A stretch of 64,000 nt of DNA from Dyadobacter psychrophilus (GTDB lineage: Bacteria > Bacteroidota > Bacteroidia > Cytophagales > Spirosomataceae), in contig NZ_FUZA01000002.1 of NCBI RefSeq assembly GCF_900167945.1, forward strand, positions 682,001-746,000, in the 5' to 3' direction. The notes below the pieces were generated by a model. It made no database searches and was not told where the DNA came from. It worked only from the letters and a program-made list of their open reading frames with translations. Every line of letters begins with the position of its first letter. Within the stretch, counting starts at the first letter, position 1. Shown in pieces: positions 9,402 to 19,724 of this stretch. The position numbers and the translations under genes were made by a program.

Positions 9402-10244
9402 TTACCTTTTGAGCGCTTCGCGTGCTTCCACCGGGAAGTCAGAAATAAGTATATCTAAATTTTGCTCCTGTACTTTCGCGCGATATTGTTCACGCTTTAA
9501 TGGTTTTCCATCATGGCGTAAATCCTCGCTTACATCCGCCATTATGAGCACATTTTCTTTTCGTAAACGGGTTACTAGTGAAGCGGGCGTTTTGCTCGTA
9601 ATGTAGGCAACGCGTTTACCGGTTTTGACAGGAACTTCTTCAAATCTCTTCCAAGCTTCCTCTGTTTCTATGAGAGCCGATATCAAAACATTTTGACTGG
9701 CCTCGGCCACTTGGACAGTCACGGGATTTTGGAAGGTCAATACCAGCATTCGATCCTCTAATTTGTGCTTTTTTACCTGATCGAGAGCTTCCTTGTAAAT
9801 GGGTGATTTAATGTCAAGCATGAGGTTAACCTTACGCCTTTTTATAAATGATAATATTTCTTCCAATGTCAGGATGTGCTCGTTCGTAATATTTCCGTCT
9901 TTTGTTTTAAGCCGAAGGGAATTCAAATATTTATCGTCTAAATCTTCCAATTTGCCGCTTCCATTTGTAGTCCTGTCAGCAGTCGGATCATGCATCAGGT
10001 AAATGGTGCCGTCCTTACTTCTCCTTAAATCGATCTCAATGTACACGGTGTCTTTGCCGAAAGCATTGCTGGTAGCGGTGAAAAGTGCCAACGAACTTTC
10101 GGGAAACTGCGCGTACGAGCCACCGCGATGGGCAGCAATAATTACTTGGGCGTGAGCAGTTTCAATCGGGCCAGAGGCGAAAAACAAAAGGGTGTATTTC
10201 AGAAATTTGAAGAAATTTCGGGCAAATCCTGGGCTACCGAACAT
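9402..10244 (-). CDS. glycerophosphodiester phosphodiesterase
   Basis: A secreted phosphodiesterase of 280 residues that should hydrolyse glycerophosphodiesters to an alcohol and glycerol 3-phosphate. A signal peptide precedes the catalytic TIM barrel. The family motifs are clear: HRGG with His39 and Arg40, Glu49 in the following PES (usually PEN), Glu70 and Asp72 of the EIDLRRSKDG metal site, and His85 in MHDPT with the DRTTNG loop. The C-terminal ILISDFPVEA matches the closing barrel strand. It probably scavenges phosphate or glycerol from phospholipid headgroups in the periplasm. It is divergent from the hybrid regulator at 10397. Confidence 0.93.
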   Translation of the reverse strand: MFGSPGFARNFFKFLKYTLLFFASGPIETAHAQVIIAAHRGGSYAQFPESSLALFTATSNAFGKDTVYIEIDLRRSKDGTIYLMHDPTADRTTNGSGKLEDLDDKYLNSLRLKTKDGNITNEHILTLEEILSFIKRRKVNLMLDIKSPIYKEALDQVKKHKLEDRMLVLTFQNPVTVQVAEASQNVLISALIETEEAWKRFEEVPVKTGKRVAYITSKTPASLVTRLRKENVLIMADVSEDLRHDGKPLKREQYRAKVQEQNLDILISDFPVEAREALKR

Positions 10245-10396
10245 GAACTAAATTTTTTGCGGAATCAGTAATATGGTTCCAATTTAAATTATATCTGCGT
10301 GCATCTGGCCAAATTTTCCCGGTTAGTTTCTTTCAGACATTGCTGATACGCACATCTGGTGTACGAAGTGACGAAAAAGATTCGTTTTTTTGTGTG

Positions 10397-13300
10397 ATGC
10401 GAAGTTGCTTTTGGTGTATTTGTTGGGTCGTAGCCATCGTGCTGGGTTGGGTGGAAAGGGGCGTGGCTCAATCCAATGAATACCAGTTTGCCCGCTACAA
10501 TACCGAACGTGGATTATCCCATAATGAGGTCAACTGCTTTCTGAAAGACAGCAAGGGTTTTGTCTGGATCGGCACGGCCAATGGCCTGAACCGGTTCGAT
10601 GGTTACTCGTTCCGCGTTTTCAAGCACATTCAGGGCGATTCTAGCACCATTTCTAATCACCGCATCAATGCAATATTTGAAGATCCCCAGGGCTATATCT
10701 GGATCAACACACAGACCGGATTTGATATATACGACCCTATCACTGAGCGCATTGACCACAATGCAGATCAGGGAGCCAAAAGGCTGGGATTGCCCGACGC
10801 CAATTTTAGCCGTATCATCAAAACCCGCACAGGTGATTACTGGATTAACCACAACCGGCTGGGATTAGTCAAATTTATAACAAGTGCCAAAAAGCTGGTT
10901 AAGGTCAAATTCAATCCTTCCGAAAATTCATCTGAACCCGCTAAGCGGCTGATCTCCGATTTTGATGAGGATTCACAGGGTAATCTTTGGGTGGTATGTG
11001 ATGACGGTTTGCTCGCCCGTGTGCAGGCGCAAACAAATGTAATTGATGTGCAAAGTGCATTGTTACAAAACCGTAACCTGGGTAATTTGTCCAACCACAA
11101 GGTTTTCGTGGATGATGACGGCGAACCCTGGGTTTATGTAGTGAAAGCTGCATTAGGCGCTTTTTATTTTGATTTTAAAAACAATGTGCTGCGCATTGCC
11201 AACACTGCGGGCCAGGATTTTCGCCTTAGTAACAATACCGTGAGCTCCATGGTCACCGGCCCGGACGGGCGCATCTGGATGGGCACCGATCACGGCGGCA
11301 TAAATGTTGTGGACAAAAAGAGCGGGACGGTTTCAACATTGCTTTTCAATCCCGGCGATCCCAGGACGATCAGTCAGAACAGCATTCAGGCGCTTTATAA
11401 GGACCCGACGGGCATGATATGGGCGGGGACATTTAAAAAAGGGTTTTGCAGTTACCATAAAAATATCTTCAAGTTCTCGCTGATTCAGCATGCACCCGGC
11501 GATCCGCGCAGTCTGCCTTTCGACGACGTCAATATGTTTGTAGAGGATCAGAAAGGCAATCTTTGGCTGGGCATGAACGGTGGCGGTCTTGTTTATTTTG
11601 ATCGAAAAAACAACACATTCAGGCAATACAAGAATGTTCCGGGTGATCCGAAAAGTTTGAGTAACAATGTGATTGTCAGTCTTTGTCTGGATAAAAGCAA
11701 TGTGCTTTGGATAGGGACCTATTTCGGAGGACTAAACAGTTTTGACGGCAAAACTTTCACTCGTTATCTGCACGATCCCACCAATTCGACCAGCCTCATT
11801 GACGACCGCGTGTGGGAGATTTTTGAAGATTCCCAGAAACGACTTTGGGTGGGAACGCTCGCCGATGGCCTTGATTTATTTGATAGAAACAAAAAGACAT
11901 TCCGCCATTATCGCAGGCTGGCGCCCAACTCCGTCAGCTCGGATTACATTTCGGCCATGCTGGAAGACAAGCAGGGCAACATTTGGATCGGAACGGCGAA
12001 TGGAGTCGATGTTTTAATGCGGCAGACGGGCCGTTTTATACATTATGCATACAAAGCCGGTGATCCAACAAGCCTGAGCAGCGATGCCGTAACCTCGCTG
12101 GCGCAGGATAGTTTCGGCAATATCTGGATCGGAACTTCAGAAGGATTGAACCTGTATGATGCCCGGAAAAACGCGTTCGTAGCCTACGATACGCGGCATG
12201 GCCTGCCGGATAATTCGATTCTCACCGTGGCTGTCGATGCCTTGCAAAACTTGTGGCTTGGGACGCCGAAAGGATTGGTTAATGTGAACATTTCCACGCG
12301 TTCGGGTAGCATGCCCAAAAGCATTCAGGTGCGTACTTTTAACGAGGTCGATGGTTTGCAGGGTAGGGGGTTCAACGAAAATGCGGCGCTACGGCTGCAA
12401 TCGGGCGAAATGGTTTTTGGCGGTGCGAACGGATTTTCGATTTTTGACCCAAAACAAATTACAAACGAGCGCACCGCCACAAAGGTGATGCTCACCGATT
12501 TCCAGATTTTCAACAAAAGCGTTCAGCCCGGAGAGCTATTCGATGGTGAAGCTGTCCTGGCAAAGTCCATTTCGCTTACGGACCGCATTGTGTTGAAATA
12601 CAGCCAGAATGTATTCACGATTGAATTCGCCGCACTGAATTTCCTGCATCCCGAAAAAAACCATTACCAGTATACATTGGAAGGTTTTAACGAACAATGG
12701 TTCGACGCTGATAACACGCGCAAGGTAACTTACACCAACCTCGATCCGAGGACGTATGTTTTTAAAGTGAAAATGAAAGAAGGCGGCGCGTCCACCGAGC
12801 GCAGCCTCCGTGTGGTTATCCTGCCGCCTTTCTGGCGTACGCCGTGGGCTTATTTTCTGTATTTCCTGATTGTGGTTGGCGCATTGATGACTGCACGCTG
12901 GATCCTAATCGAGCGCGAGCGGATGAACTTCAAACTCGAACAAGAGCGACATTATGCGCAGCAGTTACACGAGCTTGACATGATGAAAATCCGGTTTTTT
13001 ACCAATGTTAGCCATGAGTTCCGCACGCCGCTCACGCTCATGCTCACGCCGCTGGAAAACCTGCTGAAAAATATCCGTTCGGACCACGCCGTGCATAGGC
13101 AGCTGTCGCTCGTGCACCGGAATGCGCAGCGGCTTTTTAATCTGGTAACCCAAATGCTCGATTTCAAAAAGCTGGAAGTGGAGGAAACGCAGTTTCGGCC
13201 TGAGCGCGGGGACATTGTCCGGTTTTTGCGCCAGATCGCACAAACATTCTCGGATCTGTCTGAGCATAAGCACATTCGTTACCGGTTTGAAAGTGAGCTA

Positions 13301-14533
13301 ACATCGCGTTATGCCGATTTTGATCAGGATAAATTGTCCAAAGTCATGTATAACCTGCTTTCCAACGCATTTAAATTCACGCCTGAAAATGGTCAGGTTA
13401 CTGTAAACCTGCACGTTGTAGCGCTGGAAGAGGGCGAAGCTTTGGAAATCAGTGTGGCGGATTCAGGGATAGGAATTCCGCCTGAGGCGCAGGCCAAGGT
13501 TTTTGAAAGGTTTTACCAGCATCCGATGCCCGATAATATGATGAACCAGGGCAGCGGCATTGGGCTTGCGATTGCCTGGGAATTTGTCAGGATGCACGGC
13601 GGCGCCATTGAACTGGAAAGCGAAGTGGGCAGGGGGAGCACATTTACGGTCACATTGCCATTGCTGGAAAGTCCGCCGCGTGTTTATTCCTTGCCCGCGG
13701 CAGAAGCATCGCCAACTGAGGAAACTGCCTTGGAAATAGAGCTTCCGGCCGAAAAACCGGTGAAAAACAAGCCACTCGTGTTGCTCGTGGAGGATAATGA
13801 TGAATTCAGAGTGTATTTGAAAGAGGTTTTTCAAAAAGAATACGACATTCTGGAAGCGGCCAACGGGAAGATCGGACTGGAAATCACATTGGAACAAATC
13901 CCCGACCTGATCGTGAGCGACGTGATGATGCCCGAAATGGACGGGATCGAATTATGCCGCATTATTAAAACCGACCGGCGCATTTCCCACATTCCGGTGG
14001 TGTTGCTCACGGCCCGCGCCGAGGAAGAGCAGCAATTGCAGGGTTACCAGACCGGCGCAGATGCTTACGTGACGAAACCTTTCCGGCTCGACATTCTGCA
14101 AGTAAGGATGGCAAACCTCATCCGTCAGCGCGAGCAGTTGCAGCAGCAATTTCAGCAGCACGTCGAGATTCGTCCGAGTGAAGTCGCGATCCGTTCGCTC
14201 GATGAAGAATTCGTAAACAGCGCCGTAAAAGTGGTGGAGGAAAACCTGCCGAATGCAGAGTTTACCGTAGAGGAGCTGAGCGACGCCATGTCGATGAGCC
14301 GCATGTATTTGTACAAAAAAATCCTTTCGCTGACAGGCAAAACACCCATCGAATTCATCCGCATTATCAGGATCCGGAGGGGTGCAAGTCTGCTCGAAAA
14401 AAGCCAGCTATCGATCTCCGAAATTGCGTATCAGATAGGTTTCAACAACCCCAAATATTTCGCCAAACTCTTCAAAGAAGAATATAATATGCTTCCCACA
14501 GCATATCGCAAAGAGCATCTTGGCCAGGAATAA
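10397..14533 (+). CDS. hybrid two-component system regulator of PUL 1
   Basis: A one-protein signalling system of 1378 residues. After a signal peptide (MRSCFWCICWVVAIVLGW) comes a large periplasmic double propeller of Reg_prop repeats (GFVWIGTANGLNRFDG, GRIWMGTDHGGIN and many more), then a Y_Y_Y domain (YTLEGFNEQW) and a membrane helix near nucleotides 12840-12890. The cytoplasmic part has a HisKA block (VSHEFRTPLTL, His873), an HATPase, a receiver domain (SDVMMPEMDG, Asp1175) and an AraC-type helix-turn-helix ending PTAYRKEH. Such proteins sense an oligosaccharide in the periplasm and activate the adjacent PUL. I chose ATG 10397; an upstream TTG at 10340 would disrupt the signal peptide. 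The SusC gene follows 302 bp downstream. Confidence 0.96.
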   Translation: MRSCFWCICWVVAIVLGWVERGVAQSNEYQFARYNTERGLSHNEVNCFLKDSKGFVWIGTANGLNRFDGYSFRVFKHIQGDSSTISNHRINAIFEDPQGYIWINTQTGFDIYDPITERIDHNADQGAKRLGLPDANFSRIIKTRTGDYWINHNRLGLVKFITSAKKLVKVKFNPSENSSEPAKRLISDFDEDSQGNLWVVCDDGLLARVQAQTNVIDVQSALLQNRNLGNLSNHKVFVDDDGEPWVYVVKAALGAFYFDFKNNVLRIANTAGQDFRLSNNTVSSMVTGPDGRIWMGTDHGGINVVDKKSGTVSTLLFNPGDPRTISQNSIQALYKDPTGMIWAGTFKKGFCSYHKNIFKFSLIQHAPGDPRSLPFDDVNMFVEDQKGNLWLGMNGGGLVYFDRKNNTFRQYKNVPGDPKSLSNNVIVSLCLDKSNVLWIGTYFGGLNSFDGKTFTRYLHDPTNSTSLIDDRVWEIFEDSQKRLWVGTLADGLDLFDRNKKTFRHYRRLAPNSVSSDYISAMLEDKQGNIWIGTANGVDVLMRQTGRFIHYAYKAGDPTSLSSDAVTSLAQDSFGNIWIGTSEGLNLYDARKNAFVAYDTRHGLPDNSILTVAVDALQNLWLGTPKGLVNVNISTRSGSMPKSIQVRTFNEVDGLQGRGFNENAALRLQSGEMVFGGANGFSIFDPKQITNERTATKVMLTDFQIFNKSVQPGELFDGEAVLAKSISLTDRIVLKYSQNVFTIEFAALNFLHPEKNHYQYTLEGFNEQWFDADNTRKVTYTNLDPRTYVFKVKMKEGGASTERSLRVVILPPFWRTPWAYFLYFLIVVGALMTARWILIERERMNFKLEQERHYAQQLHELDMMKIRFFTNVSHEFRTPLTLMLTPLENLLKNIRSDHAVHRQLSLVHRNAQRLFNLVTQMLDFKKLEVEETQFRPERGDIVRFLRQIAQTFSDLSEHKHIRYRFESELTSRYADFDQDKLSKVMYNLLSNAFKFTPENGQVTVNLHVVALEEGEALEISVADSGIGIPPEAQAKVFERFYQHPMPDNMMNQGSGIGLAIAWEFVRMHGGAIELESEVGRGSTFTVTLPLLESPPRVYSLPAAEASPTEETALEIELPAEKPVKNKPLVLLVEDNDEFRVYLKEVFQKEYDILEAANGKIGLEITLEQIPDLIVSDVMMPEMDGIELCRIIKTDRRISHIPVVLLTARAEEEQQLQGYQTGADAYVTKPFRLDILQVRMANLIRQREQLQQQFQQHVEIRPSEVAIRSLDEEFVNSAVKVVEENLPNAEFTVEELSDAMSMSRMYLYKKILSLTGKTPIEFIRIIRIRRGASLLEKSQLSISEIAYQIGFNNPKYFAKLFKEEYNMLPTAYRKEHLGQE

Positions 14534-14654
14534 TACAAAAGAACATTCTGATACGAACATAAGCTTGGCATGTAACTGCTCATTACTTGCTCAATCTTCT
14601 TTTTACAAAATCTTCCTCCAAATGCACTCACAGGCGAAAAAATAGGGTGATTTT

Positions 14655-14690
14655 TTGCGAAAGTTTACAAATGAACCCCTATTTGTAAAC
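14655..14690 (+). promoter_or_regulatory. inverted repeat and candidate promoter upstream of SusC 1
   Basis: GTTTACAAAT at 14663-14672 and ATTTGTAAAC at 14681-14690 form a perfect 10-bp inverted repeat with an 8-bp spacer. A TTG at 14655-14657 stands 20 bp before CCTATTTG (14678-14685), which has the TTTG of a -7 element but lacks the TA. The repeat would therefore overlap the promoter core. It lies about 145 bp before the SusC start. It is the best candidate operator of PUL 1, though hybrid regulators of this type usually bind direct repeats. It could alternatively be an RNA hairpin. Confidence 0.5.
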
Positions 14691-14835
14691 ATTTGGATCC
14701 CCTGCTGATTGTTTTTTAAAGGCACATTTGTCCAACTATTCATTCGATTTATACCAAATCCGGTGCGTCAGCCAGGCGTATTGGAAAAATCTAAATCGGA
14801 GGTTAACAAATAGTCACTTTATAAAACCAAACAAC

Positions 14836-17800
14836 ATGCAACAAAATTTGTACGAAACAAGGCGGGTAAGTCAGTTCCTCGCCGGGTTGCTACGACCTCT
14901 TCTTTTAACATTGGGGATCATGGGCGCCGGGCTGGGTGTCTTTGCGCAGGGCGATGCGAAAAAAACAGTAACCGGGACGGTGGTTTCTGCGGATGGAGAC
15001 GACGGAATTCCAGGCGCAAGCGTGGTCGTGAAGGGAACCTCTAACGGAACAACTACGAATACTGCGGGGGAGTTTTCGATTGAGGCGGCTTCGGGAAATA
15101 CACTGGTGATTTCCTTTATTGGCTATGTGACGCAGGAAATTCCAGTAGGAAACAAAACGAAAATCGATATCAGGTTGCAGGAAAACGTTGCTGCGCTGGA
15201 CGAAGTGGTGGTGGTAGGATATGGCGAAATGAAGAAAACGGATGTATCCAGCTCACAGGTGACCGTTTCAGGAAAAGATCTCAGCAAAACCATTAATACT
15301 TCGCTTGAACAAGGTTTGCAAGGACGTGCGGCCAACGTAATGGTGCAGCAAAACTCGGGTCAGCCGGGAGCAGCGCCTTCGGTTTTGATACGCGGTCTGA
15401 GCTCGCTGACGGGCACGACGCAGCCATTATATGTGATCGACGGGGTGCAGATCAAGCCGGATAACATGAAGGATGATCCGAACAACCGTCCAACGGGTTT
15501 TTCCAACATTCTTTCGAGCATTAACCCGGACGACATTGAAACGATCAACGTTTTGCAAGGTCCTTCTGCTACAGCGATTTACGGTGCGGTGGGAGCGAAC
15601 GGGGTTGTGATGATCACCACCAAACGCGGTAAGGCGGGCGAAGCGAAAATTACTTTCAACTCGCTGCTAACATTACAATCGGAGCCTAAGCACATTGATG
15701 TGATGAACCTGCGTGAATATGCGCAGTTCCGGAACGAAGCGGCGGCTGTGGGAAGCACTGCTACGGAACCGCAATTTGCTGATCCATCGGTTTTGGGAGA
15801 AGGAACAAACTGGCAGAGCGCACTTTTCCGCCCGACTACATTGCAGAAATATTCTGTGGGGCTAAGCGGAGGCACGGAGAAATCGACTTATTATCTTTCA
15901 GGTGAATATTTTAATCAAAAAGGGATTGTAGAAGGTTCTGGTTTTAAGCGCTATAACGGTCGTTTGAACCTCGAAAACCAGACGCGTAACTGGCTGAAAA
16001 TCGGTGCGAATCTGAGCGTTGGTATTACAGAAGAAAAGGTTAATACAAACAATGGAGGCATTATCCAGCTTGCATTGGACCAAAATCCAAGTGTGCCCGT
16101 AACCAATCCGGACGGAAGCTGGGGCGGACCTGTTTCCACGCAGTTCCAGTTTACAAACCCGGTGATGATCTCTAAAATCTACAACGATTACAACCGCCGG
16201 ACGTCGATCCTGGGAAGTCTTTTCGCAGACGTAAAGCTGTTGAAAAACCTTACCTGGCACACAGAAGTGAACGGGAGTGCTGAGTTTTTGAAATATTACT
16301 CGTTCCACCCGTCTTATACAATCGGCGGATATGTGGTTTCGCAGGATGCAGCAACTTCGGTGCGTTCGGTGAACACCAATAACTGGTGGAGCTTGCACAG
16401 CCGTTTGACCTATGATCTGAAACTAGGCAAACACGACGTGAACATTATGGCTGGCCACGAGGCGCAGGCATTCACTTATGAGTCACTTACTGCTCAGCGC
16501 AAGAAGTTCATTACCAACACGATTGAAGAACTTTCAGGTGGCGATGCATCGGTTATTTCCAATGTTAGCAACAACAGTGGCAAAGGCGCAGGATCACGTG
16601 AATCGTATTTTGCACGTGTGAATTACAGCTTTATGGAGCGCTACATTGTGCAGGGAACTTACCGGATGGACGGTTCTTCGGCATTCCGTGATGGACGTCG
16701 CTGGGGCAACTTCCCGGCCGTTTCTGTTGCATGGCGCGTTTCGGAAGAGCCTTTCCTGAAAAGTGTCAGTGCTATCAACGATTTGAAACTAAGATTTGAG
16801 ATCGGTCGCTCGGGTAACCAGGGAAGTGGCGGTAATGCCATTTATTCAACATTGCAAACCGTTCCGACGGGCTGGGGGACAGGATTCTTGGCTTCCAACT
16901 TTGCCAATGAATTCCTTACCTGGGAAAAAGATGACGTCCTTAACGGAGGTTTGGACCTGCACATGTTCAGCAACCGCGTAGAGCTGATCGTGGATGCTTA
17001 TATCAAGAACATTACGAGCCTGATCACGGTGAACTCTTATCCATTTACTTACGGCGGTGACATTGCTTACTCACCGGGATATCTGAGCTGGCCGGCTGTA
17101 AATGCGGGTTCTATGAAAAACCGCGGTGTGGGCTTTACGCTGAACACGGTCAACATTGATAAAGGCGGATTTTACTGGAGAACGGGTGTGAACCTTTCAT
17201 TCGACCGCAACAAAGTAACCTCGCTTTTGAACCCGATCACACCGATCTGGAATGCAACTTCGGTTGGTTTCAAAACGGAAGTGGGACAACCTGCGAGTAT
17301 GCTTACGGGCTACGTGGCTGAGGGACTTTATCAGGATGCCAACGACATTAAGAACCACGCCATCCAGACTTCAAACAATGAATTAACCATCAACCCGCTG
17401 ACAGGCAGCTGGGTAGGCGATACGAAATTCAAGGATCTGAACGGCGACGGCGTCATTGATGCAGAAGACCGCACCGTGATCGGTAATCCATGGCCGAAGT
17501 TCACATTGGGTTTCAATAACAATATGACCTACAAAAACTTCGAGCTGAATGCATTCCTGACCGGAAGTTTCAAGAATGATATCCTGAATTACCCACGTTA
17601 CCGTGCAGAAGTACCGGGCAATGGTGGCGTATTTGGAAATCAGTGGAAATCGGTGGCCAACTATGCACGCCCGAGCAGCTATGCAGTCGGTGACGCAGAA
17701 ACGGTGACGCTTACCAACCCAGGCCATGTGATCCCACGGATCGCACCGGGTGACCCGAATGGGAACAACCGGATGAGCACCAACTTCATTGAAGACGGCA

Positions 17801-18045
17801 GCTACGTGCGTTTGAAAAACATCACATTGAGCTACAACTTCCCAAAATCACTGATGAAAGATCTTTTCATCCGCGGTTTGAAGGCTTCGGTGGGTGCGCA
17901 AAACCTGTTTACCATCACCAAATACAAAGGATATGATCCTGAGATCGGAATGGTGAATTATGGCGGAACCGTGATGGCAGGTGTGGACACAGGCCGTTAT
18001 CCATCGGTTCGTATGTATTCCTTCGGTTTGACAGCTGATTTCTAA
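14836..18045 (+). CDS. SusC/RagA TonB-linked outer-membrane receptor (PUL 1)
   Basis: TonB-dependent porin of 1069 residues that imports the oligosaccharide captured by its SusD partner. Started at ATG 14836 (MQQNLYETRR). An in-frame TTG 108 bp upstream adds a polar tail and is unlikely. In order: signal peptide, carboxypeptidase-like domain (VTGTVVSADGDDGIPGASVVVKG, typical in this class), TonB-box-like ALDEVVVVGYG, plug domain with LYVIDGVQI and ATAIYGAVGANGVVMITTK, then the beta barrel with SusC signatures, ending in an aromatic residue (LTADF). It is the first gene of the SusC-SusD-SGBP-GH31 set, 34 bp before SusD. Length is normal for the family. Confidence 0.97.
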   Translation: MQQNLYETRRVSQFLAGLLRPLLLTLGIMGAGLGVFAQGDAKKTVTGTVVSADGDDGIPGASVVVKGTSNGTTTNTAGEFSIEAASGNTLVISFIGYVTQEIPVGNKTKIDIRLQENVAALDEVVVVGYGEMKKTDVSSSQVTVSGKDLSKTINTSLEQGLQGRAANVMVQQNSGQPGAAPSVLIRGLSSLTGTTQPLYVIDGVQIKPDNMKDDPNNRPTGFSNILSSINPDDIETINVLQGPSATAIYGAVGANGVVMITTKRGKAGEAKITFNSLLTLQSEPKHIDVMNLREYAQFRNEAAAVGSTATEPQFADPSVLGEGTNWQSALFRPTTLQKYSVGLSGGTEKSTYYLSGEYFNQKGIVEGSGFKRYNGRLNLENQTRNWLKIGANLSVGITEEKVNTNNGGIIQLALDQNPSVPVTNPDGSWGGPVSTQFQFTNPVMISKIYNDYNRRTSILGSLFADVKLLKNLTWHTEVNGSAEFLKYYSFHPSYTIGGYVVSQDAATSVRSVNTNNWWSLHSRLTYDLKLGKHDVNIMAGHEAQAFTYESLTAQRKKFITNTIEELSGGDASVISNVSNNSGKGAGSRESYFARVNYSFMERYIVQGTYRMDGSSAFRDGRRWGNFPAVSVAWRVSEEPFLKSVSAINDLKLRFEIGRSGNQGSGGNAIYSTLQTVPTGWGTGFLASNFANEFLTWEKDDVLNGGLDLHMFSNRVELIVDAYIKNITSLITVNSYPFTYGGDIAYSPGYLSWPAVNAGSMKNRGVGFTLNTVNIDKGGFYWRTGVNLSFDRNKVTSLLNPITPIWNATSVGFKTEVGQPASMLTGYVAEGLYQDANDIKNHAIQTSNNELTINPLTGSWVGDTKFKDLNGDGVIDAEDRTVIGNPWPKFTLGFNNNMTYKNFELNAFLTGSFKNDILNYPRYRAEVPGNGGVFGNQWKSVANYARPSSYAVGDAETVTLTNPGHVIPRIAPGDPNGNNRMSTNFIEDGSYVRLKNITLSYNFPKSLMKDLFIRGLKASVGAQNLFTITKYKGYDPEIGMVNYGGTVMAGVDTGRYPSVRMYSFGLTADF

Positions 18046-18079
18046 TCGATTCAATTTTAATTTCAAAAGAGCTTTTTAT

Positions 18080-19705
18080 ATGCAATTCAAAATCAAACTC
18101 TTAGCGGCTATCAGCGCAATGATGCTCATGCAGGGATGTGGCGAGGATTTCCTCGACCGCCCGCCGCTGGACGCACTTACTTCGGGTAATTTTTATAAAA
18201 CCGATGCCGAAATCCTTGCCGGAACGGCGCCGCTTTACAACATTGTGTGGTTCGATTTCAATGATAAGGCCAATATGTCTTTTCAGGAAGCCCGCGCCGG
18301 AAACCTGAATTCCAATGACCGCACGGCTTATGTGAAGCATGCGATCCCGTCGACGGATGTGAACACGCTTTTGCCGGGTTATAAATCATTTTATAAAATT
18401 ATCGCGCAAAGCAACAATGCTTACAAGGCGATAAAAGAAGCGACGGGGAGCACGGCTTCTGCTGCTGTAAAGTCGCAGGGACTGGGTGAATGCCGTTTCA
18501 TGCGTGCAACCGCTTATTATTACTTGGTGACTAACTGGGGCGCTGTGCCGATCGTATATGACAACGTTGCGCAGCTGAACACGCCGCCGGTTCGTAACCG
18601 TGTTGAAGATGTTTGGAAACTGTTGATCCAGGATTACCGCTTTGCAGCAGAAAACCTACCATTAACAGCAGAACAAGGCCGTTTGACAAAATATTCAGCC
18701 GAAGGAATGCTGGCCAGAATGTATCTGATGCGCGCCGGTTTGAACCAGAATGGAACGCGTAACCAGTCTGATCTGGATAGTGCGAAGTTTTATGCAGAAG
18801 ACGTGATCACCAAAAGCGGCCGGACCTTGGCTCCGACTTACGGGGAGCTTTTTGAAAGTGCCAATAACAACTCTTCCAAAAACAATCCGGAAAGCTTGTT
18901 TTCACTGCAATGGATGCCGGTTAGCAGTCCGTGGGGTGTTAACAATTCATTCCAGGCATATTTTGCATACGATGCCAACATTACCACAACGGGTGACGGC
19001 TGGGGCGCGGCGCAAGGTTTGTCGGCGGATTTAGTAAAATATTTTACCGAAAATCCAGCGGATTCACTGCGCAGAAAGTCAATCGCCATGTTTGATAGCG
19101 ATGTTTATCCAAACATTCAAAAAGCAACCGGCGGTTTGAAATACAACAGGCCAGCAGCACTGTCGGCTATCAAGAAATACATTGTTGGCTCACCAGCAGA
19201 TAATGGTGGTTTGGGTGGATTTATGGCTGCCAATATCAATTCCTATATGCTGCGTCTGGCAGAGGTTTACCTGATTTATGCAGATGCGGTTTTGGGAAAT
19301 GCGGCTACAACCAATGATGCAAAAGCATTGGAATATTTCAATGCAGTGCGTAAACGAGCTGGCATGCCTGCTAAAACGTCGCTGACTTTCGAGGATATTT
19401 TCAAAGAAAGAAGAATTGAAACCGTGTTTGAGGGTAACTCCTGGAATGAGGTCGTTCGCTGGTATTATTTCAATCCTGCCAAAGCAATCGCTTACACGGC
19501 TGCACAACGCAGGGAAAACTATACAATGACTTATGTGCCTGGTTCTACCAATCCGAAAAAATACACGGTAACGTATTCGCCGGCTGAGTATTATCCGTTG
19601 TCGGAAAACACGCTTTACCTGCCATTTCCTGAGGGAGAGCTTGTCAATGCGCCTTCTTTGAAAAACGAACCGGTTCCGTTTGATTTCAGTAAACTAGTAG
19701 ATTAA
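18080..19705 (+). CDS. SusD/RagB glycan-binding lipoprotein (PUL 1)
   Basis: Outer-membrane lipoprotein of 541 residues that sits as a lid on the SusC barrel and binds the incoming oligosaccharide. The lipobox is MMLMQGC (Cys20), followed by the usual GEDFLDRPPLDALTSGNFY. TPR-like helices in the middle (GECRFMRATAYYYLVTNWGAVPI; LAEVYLIYADAVLG) and the late FEDIFKERRIETVFEGNSWNEVVRW segment are SusD hallmarks. It lies 34 bp after SusC and 19 bp before the TIG lipoprotein, so all three should be on one transcript. Confidence 0.97.
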   Translation: MQFKIKLLAAISAMMLMQGCGEDFLDRPPLDALTSGNFYKTDAEILAGTAPLYNIVWFDFNDKANMSFQEARAGNLNSNDRTAYVKHAIPSTDVNTLLPGYKSFYKIIAQSNNAYKAIKEATGSTASAAVKSQGLGECRFMRATAYYYLVTNWGAVPIVYDNVAQLNTPPVRNRVEDVWKLLIQDYRFAAENLPLTAEQGRLTKYSAEGMLARMYLMRAGLNQNGTRNQSDLDSAKFYAEDVITKSGRTLAPTYGELFESANNNSSKNNPESLFSLQWMPVSSPWGVNNSFQAYFAYDANITTTGDGWGAAQGLSADLVKYFTENPADSLRRKSIAMFDSDVYPNIQKATGGLKYNRPAALSAIKKYIVGSPADNGGLGGFMAANINSYMLRLAEVYLIYADAVLGNAATTNDAKALEYFNAVRKRAGMPAKTSLTFEDIFKERRIETVFEGNSWNEVVRWYYFNPAKAIAYTAAQRRENYTMTYVPGSTNPKKYTVTYSPAEYYPLSENTLYLPFPEGELVNAPSLKNEPVPFDFSKLVD

Positions 19706-19724
19706 CCCAAACTCTGACGACAAA

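Noticed and set aside
10340-10396. TTG start for the PUL 1 hybrid regulator
   Set aside because: It puts charged residues before the signal peptide; ATG 10397 gives a normal one.
14728-14835. TTG start extending the PUL 1 SusC by 36 residues
   Set aside because: The extension is polar and precedes a good signal peptide at ATG 14836; such an N-terminus is not seen in SusC proteins.
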